DNA of 35,131 nucleotides. It comes from Chara braunii. Lineage: Eukaryota > Streptophyta > Charophyceae > Charales > Characeae. How positions within the stretch are numbered: the stretch's first letter is position 1; the number at the start of each line of letters is the position of its first letter. Positions 18,952 to 28,802 of this stretch are shown one piece after another. The notes beneath the pieces are model-generated. The model did not search any database, had not been told where the DNA came from, and saw only the letters and a list, made by a program, of their open reading frames with translations. The DNA lies in contig BFEA01000650.1 in the NCBI GenBank assembly GCA_003427395.1, positions 203,121 to 238,251 on the forward strand, in the 5' to 3' direction. The position numbers and the translations under genes were made by a program.

Positions 18952-19056
18952 CAGTTCCTCGCCGTTCCCGACCCGCTGCGAATTCGGAGTCACGACCTAA
19001 AAAGAAGTTCTTTACGCTCCGTGCTCGTTCTTCAAGTTCCGCCCTCCCCCTCGACC
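18952..19056. repeat. Right copy of segment duplicated around the adaptor
   Basis: Matches 18816-18910 with about 10 extra bases near GTGCTCGTTCTTCAAG. The two versions look like two different genomic copies of the same leader region brought together at the chimeric junction. Confidence 0.85.
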
Positions 19057-19139
19057 TAGACCAGATTCTCTCCCCCCTTTTGCCTCTCCTTCCCTCGCTC
19101 TCTCTCTCTGTTCTCTCTATCCCTCTCTCTCACTCTCTT

Positions 19140-19141
<2 letters not shown>

Positions 19142-19223
<82 letters not shown>
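19142..19223. repeat. (CT)n microsatellite
   Basis: About 40 CT units at the inner end of the 5' LTR, preceded by further impure CT-rich sequence from 19080. It matches the tract at the window start. Confidence 0.95.
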
Positions 19224-19226
<3 letters not shown>

Positions 19227-20241
19227 CTCTCTCCGAGGAGGCAAATGTCCCGGCGCGGCCCTAGCAGGGAGCGGAGATATTCCGAGTCCCTGTCACTCGC
19301 GCACCCTCGCGATGTCTTTCAGAGTCCATCGTGGTTAGTGCCTGTGTCGCCCGGGGGTGCCACGCTGTTCTGCTCCCAGGCCCGACTTCCCCTAAGCGCC
19401 TCCCCGCGGCTTCTTCCGAGACATCTTTGGGAACTCCCTCTCCCGTCAGCTCGCTCTGACCACTGAGTTCCGATTTGCCGCAGCTCGCAGCGACCACCTC
19501 TCTCTTGACGCTTTCTGCGCAGCATATGGCTTCCCAGTGACTCCCGCTGCTGGTCCCCCGCAAGCCCCACGTGCGAGCGCGAGGTGATGGCGCCACCTCC
19601 GGAGCGGTTCGCGACGCTAGCCCAACGATACTCTTTGGTGCGAATGCTAGCTATGTCGCAGCCCTTCGAGGCTCGTATTGGCGCTCCCTTTCCGTGTACT
19701 CCCAGCACGTCGATAGCCACGCACTCCTGATCGCCATGACTTCGCCACCGACTCGCCGCGGCCCCCTGCGCACGCGTTTTGCCCTCCCCCTCACTCGGAC
19801 TCCAGCGAGACTTTAGGATCGAGCTTGCCTCCGCTTAGGGTTGTTCCTCGTAAAGCTCCCCACGTCTCGACTCGGGCTCGTATCCCGACCCGAGAGCCCT
19901 CGTGCTCCTCCTCCGTCCTCTCGTGCTCTCTGGCCCGCGTTCGGACGCAGGCGCAACTTCGATTCGTTGATCCAGACGTCTGAACTCGGGCACACTCACC
20001 CCCGTATGCCTTTCTTTTTGTGTCTGTGTCCTCCTTCTCTTATACCCTTCCTCCTCCTGTCTCCCGATCCTTGCACCTCTTCTCTCTTCCAATCACCTTG
20101 CCCGTTTGAATCGCGACACTTCCCCCATTTTTTCCAAATACTTCAAAATCTTTCCCTCTCGCTAAAATTTTTCCCTTTTCGAAAATCTTGCTCTTAACTT
20201 GTTGCTCCCGCTCACGCCCGTCATGCTCCTCCCCCGTCCCT

Positions 20242-20588
20242 CTCGATCCTCCCTTACACCGTCTTAACCAATGACTGCTCTATCCCGTCCTCTCCTCCGA
20301 TCACCCACTCCCCCTTTGAATTCGGTTATCAAGAACTCAAAGGCGCGTGCTCTCTCGGCAGCGGCTCTTTATGTGCTTTGCCCCTTTTCACAACTGCTTC
20401 GGTCATCATCGATTCTCGATCCTCCCTCACACCGTCTTAACCAATGGCTGCTCTATCCCGTCTCCGCCTTGGATCTCCGCCTCTTTTTTAATCTGGTATT
20501 CAAGAACCCTGAGGAGCGCGCGCTCTTGGCAGCGTCTCTGTATGTGCTGTGCCTTTTTCTCAACTATTTCGGTCAGCGCTCGTTGTCG
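20242..20588. repeat. 173-bp tandem duplication inside the 5' LTR
   Basis: Units start at 20242 and 20415 and correspond to the pair at 1131 and 1304 of the other LTR, with the same 173-bp period. Such duplications in LTR promoters or U3 regions often carry regulatory motifs; I recognise none here. Confidence 0.85.
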
Positions 20589-21571
20589 CTCGCCCCGTCG
20601 TTTCGCATTCTCCGCTGCCTCGGACCTTGCATCCGGTCCCCCCCTTCTTGCTAAGAGTTCCGATCTCTCCCGCTTTGTCGAACGTTCTCTTGGCTGGCCT
20701 CTTTCCTTCTGGCCAAAACCGTCATCTTATGTCGCCGGACCTTCCCGCTCTCCCCGCAGACACTCTTGCAAGTTGGCCCTTGGACTAGTGTCCACGCATT
20801 ATTCCCCATCTTCCTGCTTTCCCTCTTGACTTGGGTTTCGTGGGCGGTGGCCAAGAGGGGACGGCACGCGCTCTTCTCTTCCCGAGCTTGCTTTCCTGCA
20901 GTGACGGCTGGTTCCCCCGCTTATCAGCTTATTTCCCGGGCGCGCCTCTATATAGGGCGGCATTTGCCCCGTCTTCTATGTTTATGGTTCGATCTTGTTA
21001 AGCTTATACTGACCCCACACAGTCCGACGTTTCGCAGCCTAGCACAGCGCTCTGTTGCTTTGTCACACTTGGTTAACTTCCCGAAATTCGTCCTTCTCGC
21101 GCCGAAACCTGGAGGGATTCGTTAGTTTTCAGCTTTCTCAGACACACTCTGGTGCTGTCTCTCTTAGCCCCTAACCCATTTCTAAAAACCGCTCACGTCC
21201 GTCCCGACAGCCGATCTGTCCCGCCAGCTTGGCCGATCAATAGTACGCATTATCGGGCTGCTGCGGCGAGCCCAATTTCATCGAACAGGTTACAGCCTGA
21301 AGAAGCTTCCTTTACTTCGTTGTAGCCGGGCAGTGTCTTTGCCACAGCGAAACGCGCCCAGGCCGATTTATTCCCATGTTGGCGGTCGATCCCTCGAACT
21401 GGTGATCATGAGGTTACGACCAAGCTTTAACACCCGTCGTCGAGCTAGCCAGCGTACCGTAGTTCCATACTCGGCCCCACTCGCAGTTGCAGACAAGGAA
21501 CCCATCATTTCACCATGGCTTGAACCCCGTCATTGCGCCAGTCACTAGCAAGTGTGGCGGTTCAGCCGCTT

Positions 21572-22093
21572 CAACAGAAAAATTCTCATGAGAAATAAAA
21601 GTTGAAAAAACATTCAAAAAAAAAAAAATCCTTCATATTTATAAATTATCATTCTAATGTTTCTCCAATTCAAAAATTTACAATTTAATTTGCTGAGTCC
21701 CCGTCTAAATATGAGCTTTCCCTTCTAACTACATCCATTTGTTCAAGATGGAATGAAAGTCTGGACGAGTTTATGAAATGTTTTAATTAGACTTTCATTC
21801 TACTACAACAAATATCGTCTAATTTAGATTGGATTAACCTATTTATGACTGGAAATCCTTACTTAGAATGGCAGTCCAATTAAAATATTTCATGAACTCA
21901 TCGAGACTTTCATTCCATCTCTAGCATGCAGTTCAAATAAGAAGCGATACCCCATTCTTGGAAGGAAAGTTTTCAAGTAAGACAAAAAATTTTAGAATTG
22001 GAATGACAATTTTTAAGATGGAATGAAAATTTAAAATTTAGAATGTAATTTTACTCTAGAATGATTGTTTAATTCTGGGAATTTTTTTTGTTG
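21572..22093. mobile_element. AT-rich MITE-like insertion in the 5' LTR
   Basis: The 522 bp are present only in this LTR; the other LTR has the uninterrupted site near 2456-2462. The ends are imperfect inverted repeats (CAACAGAAAAATTCTCA and the complement of TGGGAATTTTTTTTGTTG), with a possible TT target duplication. Two 54-bp internal arms, 21747-21800 and 21866-21919, are inverted copies of each other with a 65-bp spacer. There is no ORF. It inserted after, or at least independently of, LTR duplication. The superfamily is not determined. Confidence 0.7.
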
Positions 22094-22534
22094 TTTTACT
22101 CATTTTTCCCGAGCCATCCTGTACCTCGTCCCACACCGCAGCCCCAATACTGGGCGCAATTAATCCCTGTTGTGGACGACCGTAGAGCTTCGAAGGCCAC
22201 TCTTCGTAGCCCTTCCAGGCCCCTCTCAGGATCCTTTATTTTGAGTTTTCTATGGCCCGTTCCAAAGTCAGCCACCAACCCCTCATTCCCCACCTTAGTC
22301 ACCGAAAACTCCGATCTTTGGGAATCCGCCCGAGCCCGCTCGCGACCATGGCCCGAACCGCCACTCCAATCTATTGGAGGGTTAGTAAGAAAACCCGAAA
22401 ACTTTGAATCACCCACAACCCTCACAGTCAGACGCATGCATACATCAAACCCACGCAAGGCAGTGAAGAAAGGTGTGAAAATTCTTTGATTTCAAAAAAA
22501 GAAAGGTCCCCGGCTCGTAGACAGCCGCCCGACA

Positions 22535-23060
22535 CCGAAAACCAGGTTTTGGAGAGCGGGATCACCGCCACACCCACTCCCGAAAGTGACCGTCAATTTT
22601 TTGGAGAGCTGTCAGAAGGCGGGTTTGGAGAGCTTTCTCCAAATTCGACCCCCCGCCCGCCTGCACACGCGCTCGTTTAGAGAGCGCTCCGAAGGACAAC
22701 CCAAACCCACCCGAAACTCGCGAGTGTGCCTCGACCGACAAGTGTCTGCGGACTGCAATTTGTCATGTATGGTTAGAGAGCGCTCTCCAACCGTGGAGGT
22801 GCCTTGGGACCATGCCAGCCTCGTCACGTAATGTACACAGTCGAGGATGCCGGTCTTGTGCGTGCGATATTTCGCTCTACCTTGGAGAGTGCAGTGTGGC
22901 AACGACGCCTCCTGAAGGGATTTTTGTCAACTTCCGCGTTGGAGAGTGCTCTCCAAAAATTCATTGGAGAGTGCAGTGTGGCGAGGATGCCTCTGGAAGG
23001 GATTTTCGCCAACTTCCGCGTTGGTGAGCGCTCTCGAAAAAAAAAGAGTTTTGGGGATAG
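22535..23060. repeat. Cluster of GGAGAG..CTCTCC palindromes and an ~83-bp tandem repeat
   Basis: The stretch has no gene. Half-sites TTGGAGAG or TAGAGAG and complete palindromes occur repeatedly at about 22547, 22600, 22624, 22676, 22770 (AGAGAGCGCTCTCCAA), 22882, 22936 (TTGGAGAGTGCTCTCCAA), 22965 and 23023. Positions 22882-22964 and 22965-23045 are two tandem units sharing GGAGAGTGCAGTGTGGC and CAACTTCCGCGTTGG. Together they could fold into several hairpins. Confidence 0.65.
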
Positions 23061-23708
23061 GTGTGTCGAGCCCCCTTTTCTGCGTCTCTGCATAAAAGAC
23101 GTCCACATCTCGGCAGAGAACATGTTTGCCAGCTGTTCGTGCGCGAACGTGAAGGGGCGCTGTGCGACGCAACTTTTTTCTTTTTCAGTTTTGAACTTGG
23201 GCTCTTTGCCGAGGTCCCATTAGCAAAGAGGATCCGATCGAACCTTTACTTGGGCTATTTTGAACTTGGGCTCTTTGCTATTTTATGCAAAAAGATGCAG
23301 AAAAGCAATTCAATCTCGATTTCCTGCTCCTCTAGACAAACACGTCTTGACTCAGGCATTCGATCCTCTTTGCTAGTGGGACCACGCCCCCGGTGAACAT
23401 AATTCTTTTTTGGGAAAATTTTCGAAATGCCCCTTAAGTTTGCGTTTATTTGCGGCCTGCCCTTGTGAAGGTAAGACTTACCCTGTTATGCCCCTCGGGC
23501 CCCTGAAATTTTCCACAGGCCCCTGTCAACATGGGGCTTACTTTCCGATATGCCCATACTGGACCATTGGTGGCGTTTTGTTGGTCCGTCCTTGAAATTC
23601 CCTCACGAGGGGCACACATCTTTCTGTGATGTCCTTGCAGCAGTGGCGGCAGGAATTCGAACTCGAAAATGGTAGGTATTTCACGCGCCTCCACGAACTG
23701 CCATTTGG

Positions 23709-24438
23709 TCCAAACGAACATCTTTTATTTTTTGAACGAAATTGAAACCAAGTTTTTCGGCCGAAAACTCGTCAAAATTTGTTGTTCAGAGAGTCCGGCG
23801 TTTGTAAAGCGCTGGACCCCTTGGCTGTACATGGACTTAGGGCCTCGCCGCACCACAGTCGAAAAGCGAAAAAATTAGATGGCTGTCAGAACAAATTCGA
23901 CAGCCTCCATTCGACAGTTTGCCCGCCTTTAGCCACACAACACTGTAGAGTGCACGCAATTGTGAATGCATGATGGAAAAAGACGAACGCGCCAGAGGTT
24001 ACGACAAGCATTAGTCTATCCCGACCTTACCCCCCCCTCACCGAATTTCGAAGAAAAGTCGACGGCGCAGCCGAGGAGTATCGAAAGTATGGGAGTAGCA
24101 GGCAGGGGATTCAACAACTTTCGACATGAGCTGTCGAGAAGCATGCTCTGACAACTGGAGAATTATTTTCCCGTCTCTGACTTCGACAGCCTGTGTGGCG
24201 AAGAGAAACTGTCGAAAATTGCATTTTCGACAGTGGTGCGACGAGGCCCTTAGCTTTAGACCAGGTACCTTCATGCAGTCCTACCTGGAGGTGCCTGGTC
24301 TCAAGCTAGGTCCATGTACAGCCACGGAGTCCAGCGTTTTACAAATGTCGGACCCTCACGAACAACAAATCTTGACGAGTTTTTGGCCAAAAAACTCGGT
24401 TTCAATTTCGTTCAAAAAATAAAAGATGTTCGTTTTGA
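23709..24438. repeat. Foldback hairpin, copy 1, split by a MITE
   Basis: Without the 410-bp insert and its 3-bp duplication the hairpin is about 317 bp, as in copy 2. The left arm reads ATCTTTTATTTTTTGAACGA and GCTGGACCCCTTGGCTGTAC; the right arm carries their complements. No ORF. Confidence 0.85.
23840..24249. mobile_element. 410-bp PIF/Harbinger (Tourist)-like MITE
   Basis: Terminal inverted repeats of 26 bp differ at two places: left GGGCCTCGCCGCACCAC, right end complement GGGCCTCGTCGCACCAC, both continuing to GTCGAAAA. A TTA target duplication flanks it (23837-23839 and 24250-24252). The matching place in copy 2 of the hairpin reads GGACTTAGCTTGAGACC with no insert, an empty site with one TTA. 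Three-base TTA/TWA duplications and GG(G/C)C-starting ends are typical of PIF/Harbinger. Many TCGACAG motifs occur inside in both orientations. There is no transposase ORF, so it would need one from elsewhere. Confidence 0.88.
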
Positions 24439-24603
24439 TGTAGCTCCCCTTTTGTCTTTTGTCTTTATCCAGAAAGTTGTGCAGTGGAACTCCCCTTTTG
24501 TCTTTTATCTTTATTTCTGTCCCCGTGTGTTTCTTGGCATTGAACATGTTCGCGAGCTCATATTCAAGTGATGATTTGAGATGAAATTGAATGGGAGGTC
24601 CCG

Positions 24604-25548
24604 GGCCTTTTCTGCGTCTCTGCATAGAAGACGTCCTCATCTCGGCACCGAACATGTTCGCTTGCTGTTCGTGCGCGAAGTTCAACGTGAAGGGGCGCCG
24701 TGCTACGCAGCTTTTTTCTTTTTCTATTTTGAACTGATCCGATCGAATGCCCCAATGTGGACGTGTTTTAAGTAGAGATGCAGAAAAGCTGTTCAATATC
24801 GATTTCCTGCACCTCTCGACAAACACGTCCAGACTCAGACACTCGATCGATCCTCTTTGCTAGTGGGACCACGCCCCCGGTGAACATAATTCTTTTTTGG
24901 GAAAATTTTCGAAATGCCCTTGAAGTTTGCGTTTGAAATTTTCCGCAGGCCCTTGACAGCATGGGCCTCTGAAATTTTCCTATGAAGGCAGACTTACTTT
25001 GTGATGCCCCTCGGGCCTCTGAAATTTTCCGCAGGCCCCTGACAGCATGGGGCGTACTTTCCGATATGCCCGTACAGGGCTATACTGGACCAGTGGCGGC
25101 GTTTTGTTGGTTCGTCCTTGAAATGCCCTCACGAGGGGCACACATCTTTCTTTGATGCTCTCGCAGCAGTGGAGGCATGAATTCGAACTCGAAAATGGTA
25201 GGTATTTCACGGGCCTCAACTGCCATTTGGTCAAAACGGACATCTTTTATTTTTTGAACGAAATTGAAACCAAGTTTTTTGGCCGAAAACTCGTCAAAAT
25301 TTGTTGTTCTTGAGGGACCGACGTTTGTAAAACGCTGGACCCCTTGGCTGTACATGGACTTAGCTTGAGACCAGGTACCTCCACGCAGTCCTACCTGGAG
25401 GTGCTTGGTCTCAAGCTATGTCCATGTACAGCCAGGGGGTCCAGCGTTTTACAAATGCCAGACCCTCAGGAACAACAAATTTTGACGAGTTTTCGGCCAA
25501 AAAACTCGGTTTCAATTTCGTTCAAAAAATAAAAGATGTCTGTTTTGA
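24604..25548. repeat. Second unit of the large tandem duplication
   Basis: It matches the first unit from CTTTTCTGCGTCTCTGCATA to the end of the hairpin at 25548. It has its own extra internal copy of TGAAATTTTCC-GCAGGCCC sequence (about 24940-25050). The ~165 bp between units (24439-24603) contain two copies of CTCCCCTTTTGTCTTTT-like sequence. Confidence 0.8.
25231..25548. repeat. Foldback hairpin, copy 2, intact
   Basis: Arms of about 150 bp run from TCAAAAC at 25231 to GTTTTGA at 25548, centred near 25389 with a very short loop (around ACGCAGTCCTA). The arms are almost fully complementary over their length. Such a structure could be a foldback or MITE-type element and, if transcribed, would form a long dsRNA. 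The tRNA-like module follows directly. Confidence 0.88.
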
Positions 25549-25621
25549 TGTAGCTCAGTGGTTAGAGCACCGGTTGGAAATGCACATTGTGGCATAAGGT
25601 TGCGGGTTCAAAACTCAATTA
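25541..25621 (+). repeat. tRNA-like module (possible SINE head)
   Basis: GTAGCTCAGTGGTTAGAGCA (from 25550) matches a tRNA D-arm and box A, and GGGTTCAAAAC (25604-25614) matches box B of the T-arm at a usual distance. The middle does not fold into a regular anticodon arm and the acceptor ends do not pair well, so it is not a functional tRNA gene. Pol III SINEs carry such heads. No clear SINE tail was identified. The first ten bases (GATGTAGCTC) also follow hairpin copy 1. Confidence 0.55.
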
Positions 25622-25849
25622 CAGCCTTGCGCATGGACATCGGCAGGGCGTTAGATTGACGCACGACCGGACATACCCTCCCTTGGGCTTTTGCATGGTA
25701 CTATTACACACACTGCATGCACACCACCCAAGGGCTGTTCATGGTGTTGTATGTTGGTTCTAGGTTTCACATGGGCTGCTTGGGGGCACTGGTCTTGGGT
25801 GTTCTGTCGATCTCCCCAGTCAGGCATATCACACGTTTGTGTCGTTTCC

Positions 25850-25916
25850 GCTAGTTATTCACATGGTACACTCATTCGATTACATGCTACAAGGTCACGG
25901 GTTCGAGCTTGGTCCG
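25850..25916 (+). repeat. Second, more decayed tRNA-like module
   Basis: The order CTAGTTATTCACATGGTACA, CTCATTCGATTACATGCTAC, AAGGTCACGGGTTCGAGC resembles a tRNA's D-arm, anticodon region and T-arm with several substitutions. GGTTCGAGC at 25900-25908 is a good box B. Probably a SINE relic. The rest of 25622-26396 shows no gene. Confidence 0.4.
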
Positions 25917-26396
25917 GACCTTCAGGGGGTGGGTTCTTGTCACACTTACCCCGTTCTCGCTTCGAAATACGCACAAGATGCTGCCTATGCATATCGATAC
26001 ATTGATTCACAGCGCACATACAGCCTTCGGGCATATTATGAGGCTTAGAACCTAGAGTAAGGGCAGGACGAAAATAAGTCGCTTCGGCGCCTACGGTGTC
26101 TGGACCTAGGGCCTTCAGTCTCTTGGGGTGACTGGGGGGAGCTAGTCACTGGCGCAATCGCAACTGTAATCTTCTTGTTCTTGATGACTTTCGTATTTTC
26201 TTCCTTCCCGCCTCGCCTTTGCATGCACGCTCTTCCTCAATTCTAAGTGGTTCCCACGGTTGCATGCGCGGATCGATGCGCGGAGAGTGGCTTCGCCCCC
26301 TGCGCCACGACCTAGACATGCAGACATAGGCACTCCCTCTTGTCTCTTTCTCATCACTTGGTGCTAATCCCGTATCCCTCTCGTAAGCATGCATGC

Positions 26397-26430
26397 TATA
26401 AATTTCGGAAGCGCGATTAGTTATCTCTCT
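26397..26430 (+). promoter_or_regulatory. Candidate TATA/initiator core promoter, rightward
   Basis: TATAAATTTCGGAAGCGCG is followed by ATCTCTCT at 26423-26430, a pyrimidine-rich stretch at a normal start-site distance. The same layout occurs on the other strand at 29633-29600. No convincing ORF follows: the next ATG opens only a dozen codons. Confidence 0.3.
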
Positions 26431-28721
26431 AAGAACCTCGAGGTTAGCGCGATCAGTAAGGGTCGGCTAACGAGTAAGTTTTGGAAGGTGAGTGAGCATG
26501 AGAGTTGGGCAATCTGACGAGCTGGTGCTGAGTGCGCAGGGTTGACGCGTGGTCGCGACGGACTGCGGCACGTGGGTGAACCTGACTTGCACACTCCGGC
26601 CAAGCGGGGTGACGACTCTGTGTGGCTTGGAGATGCGGGCGATGGACTGCTGCATCGAGAGAAGAAAGAAAGAGAGAGAGAGAGAGAGCGAGATGGGGAT
26701 ATGGTGGAACAATGTCTTTTTCTCCTTACCTTCTTGGAACAATGTTTTTTTCTCCTTACCTTCTATGTAAAAAATTTTATTCCAATATTGGTAAATTTTG
26801 TTGCGGCACCTTCGGATTTTTTGTGTGAGTCATCTCGGACTATCTGCCTTGTGTGTATGTATGCATGAGAGTGAATGAACTCACGTCCCCCCTTTTTGAG
26901 TTCTCTTTAATCTCCAATTTTGTTTTGATTTCGTCACTTTCGAGTACCCGTCTGTGTTGCGCGTATGACCTCGCGCGCATCTTGTCCAATCACTTGCTTT
27001 TTCTTGAGTCGTGCATGATTGCAAGGATCACGGGGTGCGTTGGTTCGGGATACTAAACTAACTCTGCCCTCTCTTGTATATGATAGTGTGAGCATGTATG
27101 CAATGATTAGTCTGCCTGAGATTTGGATAACAGTCGCACGGAAGGACTAACACCATGCATATAGGATAAACCGACACATAGGCAAATCGCTCATTGGCGA
27201 CGAACTTGCACGCAGCCTTTGATCCGATCGACTAGCTCATGCGCACGCATGTGTAAGACAGTCGCCCACAGGGGTGACCTGAAGCCTACGCGCGCGCGTG
27301 CAAGAGCCAACCCGATCCCACTCGTCGAAGATGCCTGCACCAAACTCCGCTAAATAGGATATGGCGATCGAAACTCCCTTTTTTTGGATGATCGTCCGTG
27401 AGAGCCTGAGATATCTAAAATACCGAGCATATTGGGAAAGGGAACATGTCAGACAGCAACAAGCCAGACGACAACGAAACTCACGGAAACCTGAGTACCC
27501 CTGCCGAACTTGAAACGAGCAACTGTGCAGAGGCGATTTCCAGTTGGCCATCAATCGGGACTCGCGGATCCCGGAGTATCTCGACAGCCGAAGCCAGCAT
27601 TACCTTCTAACCCTAGGCTTCGTGGCCATCACCACTAGTTTCCCTCCCTATTACGTCGTCCTCCCGTACCACCAACTACTTGTCGCCCCTTGGGAGTCCA
27701 TAGCTGAGTTCTGGCCCCTTCTGCCGTGCTCTGAGTGCCAGCAGCGAGACTAGTACCGTTCGACGGGGATCACTCGATGAACCCGTCCCGAAACGAAACA
27801 ACGGGAGTGCAGCTCATCCCCCCCAGCCTCGGAGACTTGCGTCGACCGGCAGCGGTACGTGTGACGCGCAAAACCTCACGCCCTGTGCTGTCTTTCGTTC
27901 GGAGTGCTAGAGATGTGGAAAAGGGGCCCAGAAAAACAGCAAGATGGGGTGTGCCAAGGATTTTTGGAAATTGAGTGTGGGGACAAATACGAAACTGAAA
28001 TCCCCCGTGTTGGTCCGATGGAGTAAGTCGACCCTTTTTTGCACGTCGCAAAATGCGCGCGAGAGTTCGGTGCGAAAGGAGAGAGAAATATAAATTCAAT
28101 CCAAAAAGTATTGTCGGACTTCCCACCGTGCTACGGCCCTTCGTTTAGAGCGAAAAGGCTTCGGCACGCTTCGCGTGTCTCGTCTTCGTATTAAGTCCCG
28201 ACGTCGTTCACCACTCAGTTCTGAGTCCGACTGAGTCCGACGTGGAGGGCCTTAGTCATCTGGCTCTTTCTCTATGTTCGTCCTTACTCCGTACGCGGTA
28301 GTGGAAACCCTTGGATTCGTAGCGCTCAAAGCGCTGGCACTCGGTCCACGGGATGACGATCAACTAGTTAAACTCGAGTAAGGTGACGATCATGGGATGA
28401 CGATCAACTCGTTAAATGGCAACAATATCGAGTAAGGTGGAAAGTGTGTATCGATAATGACAAACCCAGCCTCTACGAACCCTTAACAACGATTTTCCGG
28501 AGGGAAGTAATATCGATCGCCGATCCGTGCGACAGCTTCTTGTACGTCCCACTCGCATACACGTGTCCTTTCCTCGTCGTAAGGAAAAGGTCGCGTTGAT
28601 ACGGGAGATACGGGAGGCCCGATCGAAGGGCGTTTGTCAGTCCACATGTCAATCAATTGCAAAAATCCCGAGACGTCATCAAGGAGAAACATTCGCACAA
28701 CCACCAATCAATTCTTTTCGA

Positions 28722-28724
<3 letters not shown>
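26431..28724. other. Intergenic stretch without supported genes
   Basis: The only ORFs are short and unremarkable. It includes a GA-rich tract (26659-26692), a ~32-bp tandem duplication of GGAACAATGTTTTTTTCTCC (26704-26765), and a near-duplicate pair GGGATGACGATCAACT(A/C)GTT at about 28351 and 28395, each followed by CGAGTAAGGTG. Confidence 0.6.

Positions 28725-28800
<76 letters not shown>
28725..28800. repeat. (GA)n microsatellite
   Basis: About 38 uninterrupted GA units. Confidence 0.97.

Positions 28801-28802
<2 letters not shown>

Larger units (their letters stand above)
15210..19141 (-). other. Leader between 5' LTR and the ORF array
   Basis: About 3.9 kb carry no element-sense ORF of note. 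The stretch holds an opposite-strand ORF (16654-17250), a minisatellite (17461-17910), a TC tract (18055-18073), long homopolymers (T 18377-18398, A 18636-18659, C 18768-18785), an AT-rich segment (18420-18640) and the adaptor artefact. A long leader could be spliced or could carry packaging signals; neither is visible directly. Confidence 0.6.
1..22534 (-). mobile_element. Giant Ty3/gypsy LTR retrotransposon, degenerate copy
   Basis: Two direct repeats of about 2.9 kb bracket minus-strand gag, protease, RT, RNase H and integrase in that order, which is the Ty3/gypsy (Metaviridae) arrangement. The element exceeds 22 kb because of very long LTRs, a leader of about 3.9 kb and an array of about ten ORFs before gag. 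Its outer 3' end lies beyond the window start. The LTRs differ at roughly 6-7% of positions in a ~300-bp stretch I compared by eye, so this is not a recent insertion. Stops, frameshifts and lost catalytic residues show that this copy is inactive. Scattered single Ns up to about 16.0 kb suggest a consensus collapsed from several genomic copies. An extra ORF before gag recalls plant Ogre/Tat elements, but I cannot assign a lineage. Confidence 0.93.
19142..22534 (-). repeat. 5' LTR of the giant element, with a MITE-like insertion
   Basis: This is the partner of 1-2907. The match starts in the (TC)n tract and runs through the shared CGAGGAGGCAAA at 19234 to the shared CCCGACA ending at 22534. Beyond 22534 the two copies diverge, which sets the element's 5' boundary. 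The 5 bp outside are CCGAA, a candidate target duplication whose partner lies outside the window. The inner boundary is uncertain because it falls in a low-complexity TC region just after the adaptor artefact; no convincing primer binding site was found. About 520 bp of AT-rich sequence (21572-22093) is inserted here and missing from the other LTR. Confidence 0.87.
23070..24438. repeat. First unit of a large tandem duplication
   Basis: It starts CTTTTCTGCGTCTCTGCATA and includes CGGTGAACATAATTCTTTTT, GGAATTCGAACTCGAAAATGG and then the foldback hairpin 23709-24438. The same order recurs at 24604-25548, so this is a direct duplication of a composite unit. This unit is longer because of the MITE at 23840-24249 and some other length differences. 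No credible ORF. Confidence 0.8.

Noticed and set aside
19042-19080. Possible primer binding site (minus strand TGGTCTAGGTCGAGG)
   Set aside because: It starts with TGG near the LTR edge, but I cannot match it to a known tRNA 3' end, the LTR boundary is not defined, and the region is next to a chimeric join.
25541-25621. Functional tRNA gene
   Set aside because: Box A and B are good but acceptor and anticodon arms do not fold, so only a tRNA-derived repeat is supported.
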